Shown here: in pieces, positions 7,937-17,101 of the stretch
Position numbering within the stretch: the first letter of the stretch is position 1
Layout of the letters: each line of letters opens with the position of its first letter
Assembly: GCF_025195125.1 (NCBI RefSeq)
Contig: NZ_JAMGSL010000011.1
Span: 62,001 to 126,000, forward strand
DNA from: Streptomyces sp. Je 1-79
Lineage (GTDB): Bacteria > Actinomycetota > Actinomycetes > Streptomycetales > Streptomycetaceae
DNA length: 64,000 bases
Direction: 5' to 3'
Made by a program: the position numbers and the translations under genes
The notes under the pieces: model-generated
What the model was told of the DNA's origin: nothing
Databases searched by the model: none
Seen by the model: the letters and a program-made list of their open reading frames with translations, nothing else

Positions 7937-9399
7937 GCGACGAACCGAACGGGAACGCGAGCGGGGGCGGCTGGGAGCCGATCCCGCAGAGCGAGGGGTA
8001 CGACGGCGACGCCACGGCGTTCGTGCAGTTGCCGCCCGACTTCATGCTCGACGGCGTCCCGCTGGAGGCCCCCGGCCACGGCTACGTACCGCCGATGATC
8101 ATGCCGCTGACGCCGCTCACCCCTGCCGCGGGCACCGACCCGGCGGCGACGGGCCAGTGGGTGGTGCAGCCGCCGACGGCCGCGGAGACGACGGCTCCGG
8201 AGGGCGTGGGGTCGGAGGCCGTGGGGCCGGAGTACATGGGGTCCGAGGCCATGGGTGCGGCGTACATGGGTTCCGAGGCCATGGGGCCGGAGTACACGGG
8301 GCCCGGGGCGACGGAGCCGGCGGGCGGTGCCGACCCGCACGCGACGGGTCAGTGGAACTTCGCGGACGCGGGGCAGCCCGATCCGCACGGGACCGGCCAG
8401 TGGAACTTCGCCGGGGCGGGCGAGACGCCCGAGCCGGCGTCGACCGGGCAGTGGAGGATCCCGGTCGTGGCGGACGGGCCCGACGCTTCGGACGAGTCGG
8501 GCGAGTACACCGCCTCGATGCTGGCGCAGTACGCCGGCAGCGCTCCGGCGACCCTGCCGGGCGGCGCGCCGGCGCCGTGGGCGGTCCAGGAGCCGGCGGA
8601 CGGGGACACGGCGGCCGCGGACTCCGAGACGGACGCGACGGAGAGCCCCGAGGGCTCCGAGGGCCACGCGGAGGCCGGGGCGCACCCCGAGGCGGCCGAG
8701 GCGGCCGGGACCGCGCGGACGTCGGAGTACGCGGACACGCCCGGGATGTCGGACGCGGACGCTGCGGCGACCGCCGCCGATGGCCCCGGCCGGGCGGCCG
8801 GCGAACCGGACCCCGCCCCCTCCACGGGCAACAGCGCGGACAGCGACGAGCACCCGCACATCTCGTACGTCCTGCGGGTGAACGGCGCCGACCGTCCGGT
8901 GACGGAATCCTGGATCGGCGAGTCGCTGCTCTACGTCCTGCGCGAGCGGCTCGGCCTGGCCGGTGCCAAGGACGGCTGCTCGCAGGGCGAGTGCGGCGCG
9001 TGCAACGTCCAGGTCGACGGCCGGCTCGTGGCCTCCTGCCTGGTGCCCGCGGCGACGGCCGCCGGCAGCGAGGTGCGTACGGTCGAGGGCCTGGCGACCG
9101 ACGGCGAACCGTCGGACGTCCAGCGCGCCCTCGCCCGCTGCGGGGCCGTCCAGTGCGGCTACTGCGTGCCGGGCATGGCCATGACCGTGCATGACCTCCT
9201 GGAGGGGAACCACGCTCCGACCGAGCTGGAGACCCGCCAGGCACTCTGCGGCAACCTGTGCCGGTGCTCGGGCTACCGAGGCGTGCTCGACGCCGTACGG
9301 GAGGTCGTCGCCGAGCGCGACGCGCAGGCCGCCGCGACGGCGGACGAAGCGCGCATCCCGCACCAGATTCCCCACCCGCACGACGGAGGCACGGCGTGA
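7933..9399 (+). CDS. Iron-sulfur subunit of molybdenum-hydroxylase-like complex with long repetitive N-terminal extension
   Basis: 488 residues, about three times the usual CoxS/XdhC-type length. Residues from about 308 on form the standard two-[2Fe-2S] module: plant-ferredoxin-like cysteines in DGCSQGECGACNVQV, then the alpha-helical domain with CGAVQCGYCVPGM and LCGNLCRCSGYRG. Residues 1-307 are an acidic, Ala/Gly/Pro/Glu-rich, probably disordered extension containing four TGQW repeats and repeated GSEAMG/GPEY units. The start GTG overlaps the previous stop (GTGA). The cluster ligands look complete, so electron transfer is plausible. The role of the extension is unknown; scaffold or interaction arm is a guess. 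Confidence 0.87.
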   Translation: MSDEPNGNASGGGWEPIPQSEGYDGDATAFVQLPPDFMLDGVPLEAPGHGYVPPMIMPLTPLTPAAGTDPAATGQWVVQPPTAAETTAPEGVGSEAVGPEYMGSEAMGAAYMGSEAMGPEYTGPGATEPAGGADPHATGQWNFADAGQPDPHGTGQWNFAGAGETPEPASTGQWRIPVVADGPDASDESGEYTASMLAQYAGSAPATLPGGAPAPWAVQEPADGDTAAADSETDATESPEGSEGHAEAGAHPEAAEAAGTARTSEYADTPGMSDADAAATAADGPGRAAGEPDPAPSTGNSADSDEHPHISYVLRVNGADRPVTESWIGESLLYVLRERLGLAGAKDGCSQGECGACNVQVDGRLVASCLVPAATAAGSEVRTVEGLATDGEPSDVQRALARCGAVQCGYCVPGMAMTVHDLLEGNHAPTELETRQALCGNLCRCSGYRGVLDAVREVVAERDAQAAATADEARIPHQIPHPHDGGTA

Positions 9400-11720
9400 G
9401 CAGCGACGCGACCACCGCCACCCCCGCGACGGCCGCGTCGGCGCTCGACGTCGACCAGGAGCCGGTGGCCCACGGCCTGGGCACCTCCCTCCCGTCGGCC
9501 GACGCGCGGGCCAAGACCGAGGGCACGTTCCCGTACGCCTCCGACCTGTGGGCCGAGGGCCTGCTGTGGGCGGCGATCCTGCGCTCCCCGCACCCGCACG
9601 CCCGGATCGTCTCGATCGACACGACGGCGGCGGCCGACATGCCCGGCGTACGGGCCGTGGTGACCCACGCCGACGTGCCCGGGGACGCGACGTACGGCAG
9701 GACCGTCGCCGACCGTCCCGTCTTCGCGTCGGACCTGGTCCGCCACCACGGCGAGGCGATCGCCGCGGTCGCGGCGGACCACCCGGACACGGCCCGGCTC
9801 GCGGCGGCGGCCATCGCCGTCGAGTACGAGCTCCTCGAGCCGGTCACGGACCCGGAGAAGGCCTTCGCCGCCGAGGCGCTGCACCCCGACGGAAACCTGA
9901 TCCGCCACATCCCGCTGCGGTTCGGCGACGCCGAGGCGGCGGGCGAGGTCGTCGTCGAGGGCCTCTACCGGATCGGCCGCCAGGACCCGGCCCCCATCGG
10001 AGCGGAGGCCGGTCTCGCCGTCCCGCGCCCCGACGGCGGGGTCGAGATCTACACGGCCTCCACCGACCCGCACACCGACCGGAACCTGGCGGCCGCCTGC
10101 TTCGGCCTCGCGCCGGACCAGGTCAAGGTGGTCGTGACGGGCGTCCCGGGAGCGACGGGCGACCGTGACGACCCGGGCTTCCAGATCCCGCTGGGCCTGC
10201 TGGCGCTGCGTACCGGCTGCCCGGTCAAGCTCACCGCCACGCGCGAGGAGTCCTTCCTCGGCCACGCCCACCGGCACCCGACCCTGCTGCGCTACCGCCA
10301 CCACGCGGACGCCGAGGGCAGGCTGGTGAAGGTGGAGGCGCAGATCCTGCTGGACGCCGGTGCCTACGCCGACGCGTCCTCGGAGTCCCTCGCCGCCGCC
10401 GTGGCCTTCGCCTGCGGCCCGTACGTCGTTCCGCACGCCTTCATCGAGGGCTGGGCGGTCCGTACGAACAACCCGCCCTCCGGCCATGTGCGGGGCGAGG
10501 GCGCGATGCAGGTCTGCGCGGCGTACGAGGCGCAGATGGACAAGCTGGCGGCGAAGCTGGGCGTCGACCCGGTCGACGTACGGCTGCGCAACGTCCTGGC
10601 GACCGGCGACATCCTCCCGACGGGCCAGACGGTGACCTGCCCGGCCCCGGTGGCCGAACTGCTGGCCGCCGTCCGTGACTTCCCCCTGCCGTCCCTGCCG
10701 ATGGACACCCCGGAGGAGGACTGGCTGCTCCCGGGCGGTCCGGAGGGCGCGGGCGAGCCGGGCGCGGTGCGCCGGGGCGTCGGCTACGCGGTCGGCATGG
10801 TCCACATGCTCGGCGCGGAGGGCGCGGACGAGGTCTCGACGGCGACGGTGAAGGTCCACGACGGCGTGGCGACGGTCATCTGCTCGGCCGTGGACACCGG
10901 TTCGGGCTTCTCGACGCTGGCGCGCCAGATCGTCCAGGAGACGCTGGGCATCGAGGAGGTCCATGTCGCCTCGGTGGACACGGACCAGCCGCCGGCCGGC
11001 CCGGCGACGCACGGCCGCCACACATGGGTGTCGGGCGGCGCGGTCGAGCGGGCGGCGAAGATGGTCCGCACGCAGCTGTTGCAGCCGCTGGCCCACAAGT
11101 TCGGGATGTCGACGGAGCTCCTCCAGATCACGGACGGCAAGATCACGTCGTACGACGGGGTCCTGTCGACCACGGTCACGGAGGCGATGGACGGCAAGGA
11201 GCTCTGGGCCACGGCCCAGTGCCGCCCCCACCCGACCGAGCCCCTGGACGACTCGGGCCAGGGCGACGCCTTCGTGGGCCTCGCGTTCTGCGCGATCCGC
11301 GCGGTGGTCGACGTCGACATCGAGCTGGGCGCGGTCCGCGTGGTGGAGATGGCCGTCGCCCAGGACGTCGGCCGCGTCCTCAACCCGGCGCAGCTGGCCA
11401 CCCGTATCGAGGCCGGCGTCACCCAGGGCGTCGGCGCGGCCCTCACGGAGAACCTCCGCACGGCCCGCGGCCTCCTGCGCCACCCGGACCTGACGGGCTA
11501 CGCCCTGCCGACGGCCCTGGACGCCCCGGACATCCGGATCGTGAAACTCGTCGAGGAGCGCGACGTGGTGGCCCCCTTCGGCGCGAAGGCGGCGAGCGCG
11601 GTGCCCGTGGTCACGTCCCCGGCAGCGGTGGCCTCAGCGGTCCGCGCGGCAACGGGGCGCCCGGTCAACCGCCTCCCGATCCGGCCCCAGGCGGCGGTGG
11701 CGGCGCTGCCGAACGTCTAG
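9396..11720 (+). CDS. Molybdopterin-binding large subunit of xanthine dehydrogenase/CoxL family, divergent
   Basis: 774 residues, with start GTG overlapping the FeS gene stop. It has the family order: the N-terminal a/b hammerhead (ADARAKTEGTFPYASDLW), the Mo-binding domain, VRGEGAMQ (counterpart of RGFGxPQ), DTGSGFSTLARQ, and a conserved C-terminal region. Two hallmarks are missing. The Mo-cofactor GGGFGGKE segment is GATGDRDDPG (about residues 249-258), and the C-terminal GxGE motif with the catalytic glutamate is GAKAASAV (about 728-735), with Ala where Glu is expected. It may be catalytically inactive, bind cofactor differently, or have an unusual substrate. Confidence 0.85.
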   Translation: MSSDATTATPATAASALDVDQEPVAHGLGTSLPSADARAKTEGTFPYASDLWAEGLLWAAILRSPHPHARIVSIDTTAAADMPGVRAVVTHADVPGDATYGRTVADRPVFASDLVRHHGEAIAAVAADHPDTARLAAAAIAVEYELLEPVTDPEKAFAAEALHPDGNLIRHIPLRFGDAEAAGEVVVEGLYRIGRQDPAPIGAEAGLAVPRPDGGVEIYTASTDPHTDRNLAAACFGLAPDQVKVVVTGVPGATGDRDDPGFQIPLGLLALRTGCPVKLTATREESFLGHAHRHPTLLRYRHHADAEGRLVKVEAQILLDAGAYADASSESLAAAVAFACGPYVVPHAFIEGWAVRTNNPPSGHVRGEGAMQVCAAYEAQMDKLAAKLGVDPVDVRLRNVLATGDILPTGQTVTCPAPVAELLAAVRDFPLPSLPMDTPEEDWLLPGGPEGAGEPGAVRRGVGYAVGMVHMLGAEGADEVSTATVKVHDGVATVICSAVDTGSGFSTLARQIVQETLGIEEVHVASVDTDQPPAGPATHGRHTWVSGGAVERAAKMVRTQLLQPLAHKFGMSTELLQITDGKITSYDGVLSTTVTEAMDGKELWATAQCRPHPTEPLDDSGQGDAFVGLAFCAIRAVVDVDIELGAVRVVEMAVAQDVGRVLNPAQLATRIEAGVTQGVGAALTENLRTARGLLRHPDLTGYALPTALDAPDIRIVKLVEERDVVAPFGAKAASAVPVVTSPAAVASAVRAATGRPVNRLPIRPQAAVAALPNV

Positions 11721-11890
11721 GGGTGCAGGGCCGGTACACGCCCTTCGGCATGAGGACTGCCTGTACGGCTCAGTAGAGTGACAGACCATTTCACTGTGTC
11801 CACGGGGGACGGGCCGGTCTGCTGGCGGACAGCGGCGGCCGGCCGAGCGGCATGTCCCGTGATGTGGTGTTGGTCGAACCCATGTCGTGG

Positions 11891-11925
11891 GGGTGTTGCG
11901 GTACGGATCCCGCACCGCAACACCC
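11891..11925. terminator. Hairpin between convergent genes
   Basis: Perfect 12-bp inverted repeat GGGTGTTGCGGT (11891-11902) and ACCGCAACACCC (11914-11925) with an 11-nt loop. It lies between the molybdenum-enzyme operon (plus) and the lipoprotein operon (minus), and could serve both. Confidence 0.6.
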
Positions 11926-11940
11926 TGTGACCGCAGTGCG

Positions 11941-12492
11941 TCAGGGGCAGTTCAGCTCGTTCTTCGCGAAGGTGACCAACTGCTGCAACAGGCCCGGGAG
12001 TGCGGCGCGCAGCTTCTTCTCGTCGGGCGAGCCGTCCACGCTCAAATGCATCTCGATGTACTTTCCAGGTTCGGACGGCGACTTGGATGCCTCGCACACA
12101 ATGTGCGTGCCGGCGCCGTTTGGCCAGATGATGCCCCTCTCGCCCACGTCGATGGGCTGGGGCTTGGCCTTGTCCCAGGGGGACCAGTCGACCTCACCTT
12201 CGAAGTCGTAGCGTGTGGCGTCGACAAGCATCCTCTCGACGCCGTCGACGTACAGGATGCACGTGACGGAGTCGAGTCCCTCGTCGAGGGCGAAGGGTTC
12301 GTCCCACACCTTGGCCTTCGTGCCCGTCCGCATGAGAGGAGTGATCTCGTCGTCGGCGAACACGCCCCAGCAGAGCCGTTCCGGGAGCTTCGGAACCGAC
12401 CTGCTCTCACCGTCTGAACAGCCGGCCATCGCTGCTAGGAGGAGTGTGCTCGTCAATGCGGCCAATGAACGGGCGGCCTGCGCTCGGCGCAT
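11941..12492 (-). CDS. Predicted lipoprotein, third gene of WXG100-like operon
   Basis: 183 residues. The signal peptide MRRAQAARSLAALTSTLLL ends in a lipobox AMAGC, so it is predicted to be anchored outside the membrane. The mature part has Cys residues in LCWGVF, VTCILYVDG, HIVCEA and the C-terminal NCP, probably forming disulfides. I do not recognise a family with confidence. Its ATG overlaps the stop of the 763-residue gene upstream (ATG at 12492, stop ending 12493), so it is translationally coupled and likely works with it at the cell surface. Confidence 0.8.
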   Translation of the reverse strand: MRRAQAARSLAALTSTLLLAAMAGCSDGESRSVPKLPERLCWGVFADDEITPLMRTGTKAKVWDEPFALDEGLDSVTCILYVDGVERMLVDATRYDFEGEVDWSPWDKAKPQPIDVGERGIIWPNGAGTHIVCEASKSPSEPGKYIEMHLSVDGSPDEKKLRAALPGLLQQLVTFAKNELNCP

Positions 12493-14784
12493 CTAGCTTC
12501 CCTTCGGGGCTGAACTGGCGATCAGGTCACGGCCGATGGAGTGTGCGGCCCCCGTCTTCGTGGAGGCCGCCCCCCTGTACTCGGCGATTTGCTCCGGAGC
12601 GAGGTCGGATCCTCGTGCGGCTGCGTCGACGGCGGATGCCGCTGCTCGTTTTGCCGCCTTTTCTGCCTCGGTGTAGCCCTGGGCCGACTCGACACGGGAC
12701 TCACCAGCTTTGTCGTCCTGCGCCTTCTCCACGGCGGACTCCGTGACGTCCTCCTTGATCCACATGATCACGTCGCCGCCTACCGGGATCATCTCCACGT
12801 ACTTGCCCCCCACAGCATCGATGACCCGGTTCGTCCACTTCGCGTTGTCCTCCACGCCCTTGTTGAACTCCTCGGCCTCGTGCGCCTTGGTGTCGTGGAT
12901 GGACTGCGCCCTGGCCTCGGTCATGATGCCCGCGATCTCGCCGCCCGGGTGGACGGCGTTCTCGATCGCGGCCTGGGTGTCACCGTGCTTCTCGGGGTTG
13001 TGGAAGACGTCCGAGACGAGCGCTGTGGTGTACGCCTGCTGGGCGTTCGTGATCGCACCGTATGCCTGGGGGTCCTGGCCGACCGCGCCGAGGAACAACG
13101 CCATCTCGTCCTTGCGGAACTCGGCCATCACGCCGAACGGCTTCGCCTGGTCCGCCCCGTTCTCCGCGGTCGCCTGCAGATCGGGCATGTACTCGGCGGC
13201 CATGTTGCCGAACTGCGGAGCCAGGGCGTGGAGCGGGCTGGGCGGGTCGCCGGGCTTCGTCGCGGCCACCAGTTCCGGTTCCGCGCCGATCTTCGCGACG
13301 ACCTTCTCCATCACGCTGCTCATGGTCTCGGTGTGCGACACCGGTGGCGCGTCGTCGTCACCCGGTACGCGGCCGGTCACCGCCGCCTCCAGAGCGTTGC
13401 CCATGGCGGTCTGGCCGGGGTTGTACTCTCCGCCGATCGTGGTGTCGTACCAGTCCGCCGTCGGCTTCTTGTCGAGCATGTACTCGACCATGCCCTGAGC
13501 GTCCTTGCCCTTGATGGCGCTGTCGGACAGCGTCACGACACCGTCCTTGTTGGTGTCCTCACGCAGCGGTTCGTCGAAGAAGGCCGCCGATGCTTCGGGA
13601 TTCCGGCTCATCGCCTCCATGAGGCCGGTGAGGGGGTTGAAGCCCCTGCCGCCCGTCTCGTCGAGGTTGAAGGCCATCTTCTGGTCGTACGGCATGTACC
13701 GCTGCCAGATGTCGGGGTCCTGCTTGTCCATGGCGACCATGTCGCGGCCCACCGCGGTGAGGAAGCCCTTGTCGTACGTCCCTTCCCTGATCAGGGAACC
13801 CAGGGCCTGGTAGCCGTACACCTCCGTGCCCAGGCCGGCGAAACCCGACACGTCGATCTGCTTGCGGCCCGCCTTCAGGAGCTGTGTGGTCCAGGTGGCG
13901 TCGAGGTGGTTCGGTGTCGACGTCTGCGTGGCGAGGCCGAGCATCGCGCCCATGTCGCCCTGGATGTTGCGGACCATGTTCGCGCGGTCCTGGCCGGCGG
14001 GCCCGAGAGACGTCGCGTCCAGCGACATCCTCGTGTACGCCTCCAGGGTCCCCTCGGCACCCAGCTTCCGGTAGAAGCCCGCGGAGAACTCGGGGTCCGT
14101 GCGGTTGTCGTCCAGAAGCTCTTCGAGTTCCCTGAGCGCGACCACATTGCGCGCGGTGCCGCCGTCTCCGGTGACCTTCTTCATGAGTTCCGTCGCCCGG
14201 TCGACCTGCTCCGCGTCGAGGCTCTTGTACGTGGGCGCGGTGAAGTTGTGGTCGTCCTTCACGTTCGCGGCGAGGGCACGCTTCAGGGAGTCGTCGGCGT
14301 CGGAACAGTCCTCGACGATCCGGTCGAGCTTGGTCTGCCAGGAGGCGACGGTCTCCTTCTGCTTGCGCAGAGCCTCCGGATAGTCGGGGTCACGGCGGGC
14401 CGCCTCGTCGTCCTCCAGCGGATATCGGGGCCTGACCTTGCCCGTGGCGTCCACATGGATGCCTGCGGCGGGTCCCTCCGCGTCCCTGATCCTGGCGAGC
14501 GCGTCCTTGGCCGCCTTGAACGACGTGTGCGCGTCCTCAAGGAGCAGCTTGATGCCCTTGGCCTGAGCGGCGGCGTCGTCGAACTCCTTGGCCGTCTTCG
14601 TGATGAACGGCTTGGTGACACCCGCGTTGACACCCTGCCAGTCGGCTTTGTCCGACTTCACCTTCATGCCCAGCCGGGCGTCGTCGGCGAGCTTCTCCAG
14701 CTTCGCGACCATTTCCGACCAGTCGTCGACCGCTTCCTTGAACTTGCCTACAGGCGCGTTGACGACGTCGTCGAACTTCAGCAT
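12493..14784 (-). CDS. Large WXG100-like/DUF6571-type protein, predicted secretion substrate
   Basis: 763 residues without a signal peptide. The N-terminal about 130 residues are helical and resemble an extended WXG100 hairpin with DWQG at the turn (ADWQGVNAGVTKPF), typical of ESX/type VII-associated proteins. The remainder is a helical domain with MSRNPEASAAFF and GRDMVAMD motifs as in DUF6571 proteins of Streptomyces, ending in an Ala/Lys-rich helix. Such proteins are often found with a small helical partner and a lipoprotein, as here. Export by type VII secretion is inference; no secretion machinery is in the window. Confidence 0.75.
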   Translation of the reverse strand: MLKFDDVVNAPVGKFKEAVDDWSEMVAKLEKLADDARLGMKVKSDKADWQGVNAGVTKPFITKTAKEFDDAAAQAKGIKLLLEDAHTSFKAAKDALARIRDAEGPAAGIHVDATGKVRPRYPLEDDEAARRDPDYPEALRKQKETVASWQTKLDRIVEDCSDADDSLKRALAANVKDDHNFTAPTYKSLDAEQVDRATELMKKVTGDGGTARNVVALRELEELLDDNRTDPEFSAGFYRKLGAEGTLEAYTRMSLDATSLGPAGQDRANMVRNIQGDMGAMLGLATQTSTPNHLDATWTTQLLKAGRKQIDVSGFAGLGTEVYGYQALGSLIREGTYDKGFLTAVGRDMVAMDKQDPDIWQRYMPYDQKMAFNLDETGGRGFNPLTGLMEAMSRNPEASAAFFDEPLREDTNKDGVVTLSDSAIKGKDAQGMVEYMLDKKPTADWYDTTIGGEYNPGQTAMGNALEAAVTGRVPGDDDAPPVSHTETMSSVMEKVVAKIGAEPELVAATKPGDPPSPLHALAPQFGNMAAEYMPDLQATAENGADQAKPFGVMAEFRKDEMALFLGAVGQDPQAYGAITNAQQAYTTALVSDVFHNPEKHGDTQAAIENAVHPGGEIAGIMTEARAQSIHDTKAHEAEEFNKGVEDNAKWTNRVIDAVGGKYVEMIPVGGDVIMWIKEDVTESAVEKAQDDKAGESRVESAQGYTEAEKAAKRAAASAVDAAARGSDLAPEQIAEYRGAASTKTGAAHSIGRDLIASSAPKGS

Positions 14785-14799
14785 CGGGTCCCCCGTGGA

Positions 14800-15231
14800 C
14801 TACTTGAAGTACTCGCTGATCTTCGATACCGAGGTCAGGTTGCCGGCGATGTCGACGTCGTTGTTCGCATGAGTGGCCTTCGTGTAGTCGAGGTGGTTGG
14901 AGATGTGGGCGCACGCGTCGAGAAGGGTCCGCAGCTGCGTGTTCCAGCGGTCATGCACCTTCAGCAGCTCCGAGCCGCTGGTGAAGTTGCCGTTCATCAA
15001 CGCGATCGCCGCGTTGAACGTCGAGGGGCGGGCGTGGTCCCCGTCCTTCGACAGCCGTCCGTAGAGGCCGTACGCGTCGTGCCCGATCGCTCCGAGCTCG
15101 TCGGAGTTCACTGCCAGAACCGCGGCATCACTCGCAGGGCCGCCCGGGCTCCCGTCGACCTGGTTGAGTTGCATCGCCGAGGACTGCGCCGCACTCGCAC
15201 GGGCGGCAGCCCACTCCTCTTCGAAGGTCAT
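14800..15231 (-). CDS. Small helical partner protein, first gene of WXG100-like operon
   Basis: 143 residues, soluble, no signal peptide. The second half reads SGSELLKVHDRWNTQLRTLL and ISNHLDYTKATH, a helical hairpin of the size and type seen in ESX-associated chaperone or co-secreted partners upstream of DUF6571-like proteins. Start is the ATG at 15231-15229; the next gene begins 15 bp after its stop. Function is not known. The tRNA-Cys gene lies just upstream on the same strand. Confidence 0.75.
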   Translation of the reverse strand: MTFEEEWAAARASAAQSSAMQLNQVDGSPGGPASDAAVLAVNSDELGAIGHDAYGLYGRLSKDGDHARPSTFNAAIALMNGNFTSGSELLKVHDRWNTQLRTLLDACAHISNHLDYTKATHANNDVDIAGNLTSVSKISEYFK

Positions 15232-15351
15232 AGCCCTTCGCCCCTCCCCGTTGACTCCCGGCTGTGTCCGGCCGGGAAAGCGATCGAAGCCTATGCGTTC
15301 GCTACGCAGCAAAGGCGGGGGGTGGGCGGTTTCGCGCCACAGGCGCGCAGA

Positions 15352-15422
15352 GGCCGTGATCGGAATCGAACCGACGTAACTCGATTTGCAGTCGAGCCCC
15401 TGAGCCACTCGGGCACACGGCC
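15352..15422 (-). tRNA. tRNA-Cys (GCA)
   Basis: The cloverleaf folds on the minus strand: acceptor GGCCGTG/CACGGCC, anticodon stem CTCGA/TCGAG around the loop CTGCAAA (anticodon GCA), and T arm GTCGG-TTCGATT-CCGAT. CCA is not encoded. It is 71 nt long. It lies between the MFS gene and the WXG100-like operon. Confidence 0.9.
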
Positions 15423-15613
15423 ATGGTGTGTACGAGTACGACCGTAGGGCGGGCGGAGAGTGGCGCCAAGGGAATCCGGGGGGATGCAACATGACTGCCA
15501 TGTGCCCGTCATAGTCATGGGCGTGGGCGTAGCGGGGCCTACGACCTACGGACCAGTGCACTGTCCTGCTTTGGACAGGGGTCAAATCGCGGTACGCCTC
15601 TTACTCTGGAGGC

Positions 15614-17068
15614 ATGAGCGCCCTCGAACCCCGTGACGCCGACGTCGCGCCGACCACCCCCACCGCCGCCCCCTCGGGCGGCGGCTCCGTGCTCGACCGG
15701 GAGCACCGGGCGCTCAGCGTCGGCATCGTCTCCGTCGTCCTGCTCATCGCCTTCGAGGCGACCGCCGTCGGCACGGCCATGCCGGTCGCGGCGCGCGAGC
15801 TGAACGGGATCCCGCTCTACGCGTTCGCCTTCTCCGCGTACTTCACCACCAGCCTCTTCGCCATGGTCCTGTCCGGGCAGTGGTCCGACCGCGCCGGGCC
15901 CCTCGCACCGCTCACCGTCGGCATCAGCGCCTTCGCCGCCGGGCTGCTGCTCTCCGGGACCGCCGGCACGATGTGGCTCTTCGTCCTCGGCCGGGCCGTG
16001 CAGGGGCTCGGCGGCGGGCTGGTGATCGTCGCGCTGTACGTCGTCGTCAGCCGGGCCTACTCCGAGCAGCTGCGGCCCGCGATCATGGCCGCCTTCGCCG
16101 CCAGCTGGGTCGTCCCGTCCGTCGTGGGGCCGCTCGCCTCCGGGACGATCACCGAGCACCTGGGCTGGCGCTGGGTCTTCGTCGGGATCCCCGTCCTCGT
16201 CCTCCTCCCGCTCGCCCTCGCCCTCCCCGCCATTCGCCGCACCGCGTCCGGGCCCGCCGACCCGGCCGCGCCCCTCCCGCCGTACGACCGGCGGCGGATC
16301 CGGCTCGCGCTCGGCATCTCGGCCGGTGCGGGGCTGCTCCAGTACGCCGGTCAGGAGCTGCGCTGGCTCTCGCTGCTTCCGGCGGCGGCGGGCGCGGCGC
16401 TGCTCGTGCCGGCCGTGCTCGGGCTGCTGCCCCGCGGGACCTACCGGGCGGCGCGCGGGCTGCCGTCCGTGGTGCTGCTGCGGGGGATCGCGGCGGGGTC
16501 CTTCATCGCCGCCGAGTCCTTCGTGCCGCTCATGCTGGTCACCCAGCGGGGGCTGAGCCCCACGCTGGCGGGGCTGTCGCTCGCGGTCGGCGGCGCGACG
16601 TGGGCGCTCGGGTCGTGGATCCAGTCCCGGCCGCGGACGGAGCCGTACCGGGAACGGCTCGTGGTGCTCGGGATGCTCCTCGTCGCGGCGGCGATCGGCA
16701 CGGCGCCGACGGTCCTGATCGAGTCGGTCCCGGTGTGGGTGGTGGCGGTCGCGTGGGGCTTCGGCTGCCTGGGTATGGGCATGGTGATCGCCTCGACGAG
16801 CGTGCTGCTCCTGAAGCTCTCCGCACCGGAGGAGGCGGGCGCGAACTCGGCGGCGCTGCAGATCTCGGACGGCCTGTCGAACGTGCTGCTGCTCGCGCTC
16901 GGCGGCGCGGCGTTCGGGGCGCTGGGGGGCGGGACGGTCGGCCACGGAGCGGTGGCGGGGGCGAGCTCCCACCCGGCGGCCTTCGCGGTGGTCTTCCTGC
17001 CGATGGCGGGGGTGGCGCTGGTGGGGGCGTGGGTGGCGACGAGGCTGCGGGCGGCCGAAACCCGGTGA
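15614..17068 (+). CDS. MFS transporter, probable drug:H+ antiporter
   Basis: 484 residues with 12 or more predicted membrane helices. The first helix is VGIVSVVLLIAFEATAVGTAMP, then the MFS loop motif SGQWSDRAGPLAPL, VLGRAVQGLGGGLVIVALYVVV and a GGGTVGHGA loop near the end. The antiporter-type motif and long loops resemble EmrB/QacA-like pumps. The ATG at 15614 has GGAGG immediately upstream. The substrate is unknown. It is monocistronic; the toxin-antitoxin operon starts 33 bp downstream. Confidence 0.85.
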   Translation: MSALEPRDADVAPTTPTAAPSGGGSVLDREHRALSVGIVSVVLLIAFEATAVGTAMPVAARELNGIPLYAFAFSAYFTTSLFAMVLSGQWSDRAGPLAPLTVGISAFAAGLLLSGTAGTMWLFVLGRAVQGLGGGLVIVALYVVVSRAYSEQLRPAIMAAFAASWVVPSVVGPLASGTITEHLGWRWVFVGIPVLVLLPLALALPAIRRTASGPADPAAPLPPYDRRRIRLALGISAGAGLLQYAGQELRWLSLLPAAAGAALLVPAVLGLLPRGTYRAARGLPSVVLLRGIAAGSFIAAESFVPLMLVTQRGLSPTLAGLSLAVGGATWALGSWIQSRPRTEPYRERLVVLGMLLVAAAIGTAPTVLIESVPVWVVAVAWGFGCLGMGMVIASTSVLLLKLSAPEEAGANSAALQISDGLSNVLLLALGGAAFGALGGGTVGHGAVAGASSHPAAFAVVFLPMAGVALVGAWVATRLRAAETR

Positions 17069-17074
17069 CACCGT

Positions 17075-17101
17075 ATGGTACCGCGCGGTACCATCTGGTA
17101 C
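17075..17101. promoter_or_regulatory. Predicted operator of RHH-Doc toxin-antitoxin operon
   Basis: A perfect 20-bp palindrome ATGGTACCGCGCGGTACCAT (17075-17094) followed by CTGGTAC. GGTAC recurs at 17077, 17087 and 17097, exactly 10 bp apart (one helical turn). The site abuts the antitoxin ATG at 17102, leaving no room for a Shine-Dalgarno sequence, so the mRNA may be leaderless. Ribbon-helix-helix antitoxins typically autorepress through such phased repeats (established); binding here is inference. Confidence 0.65.

Noticed and set aside
12541..15447. A 968-codon open frame on the plus strand
   Set aside because: Antisense shadow of the WXG100-like operon. High GC gives long open frames on the reverse strand; its translation is low-complexity Val/Gly/Arg/His without motifs, and the minus-strand proteins have clear domains.
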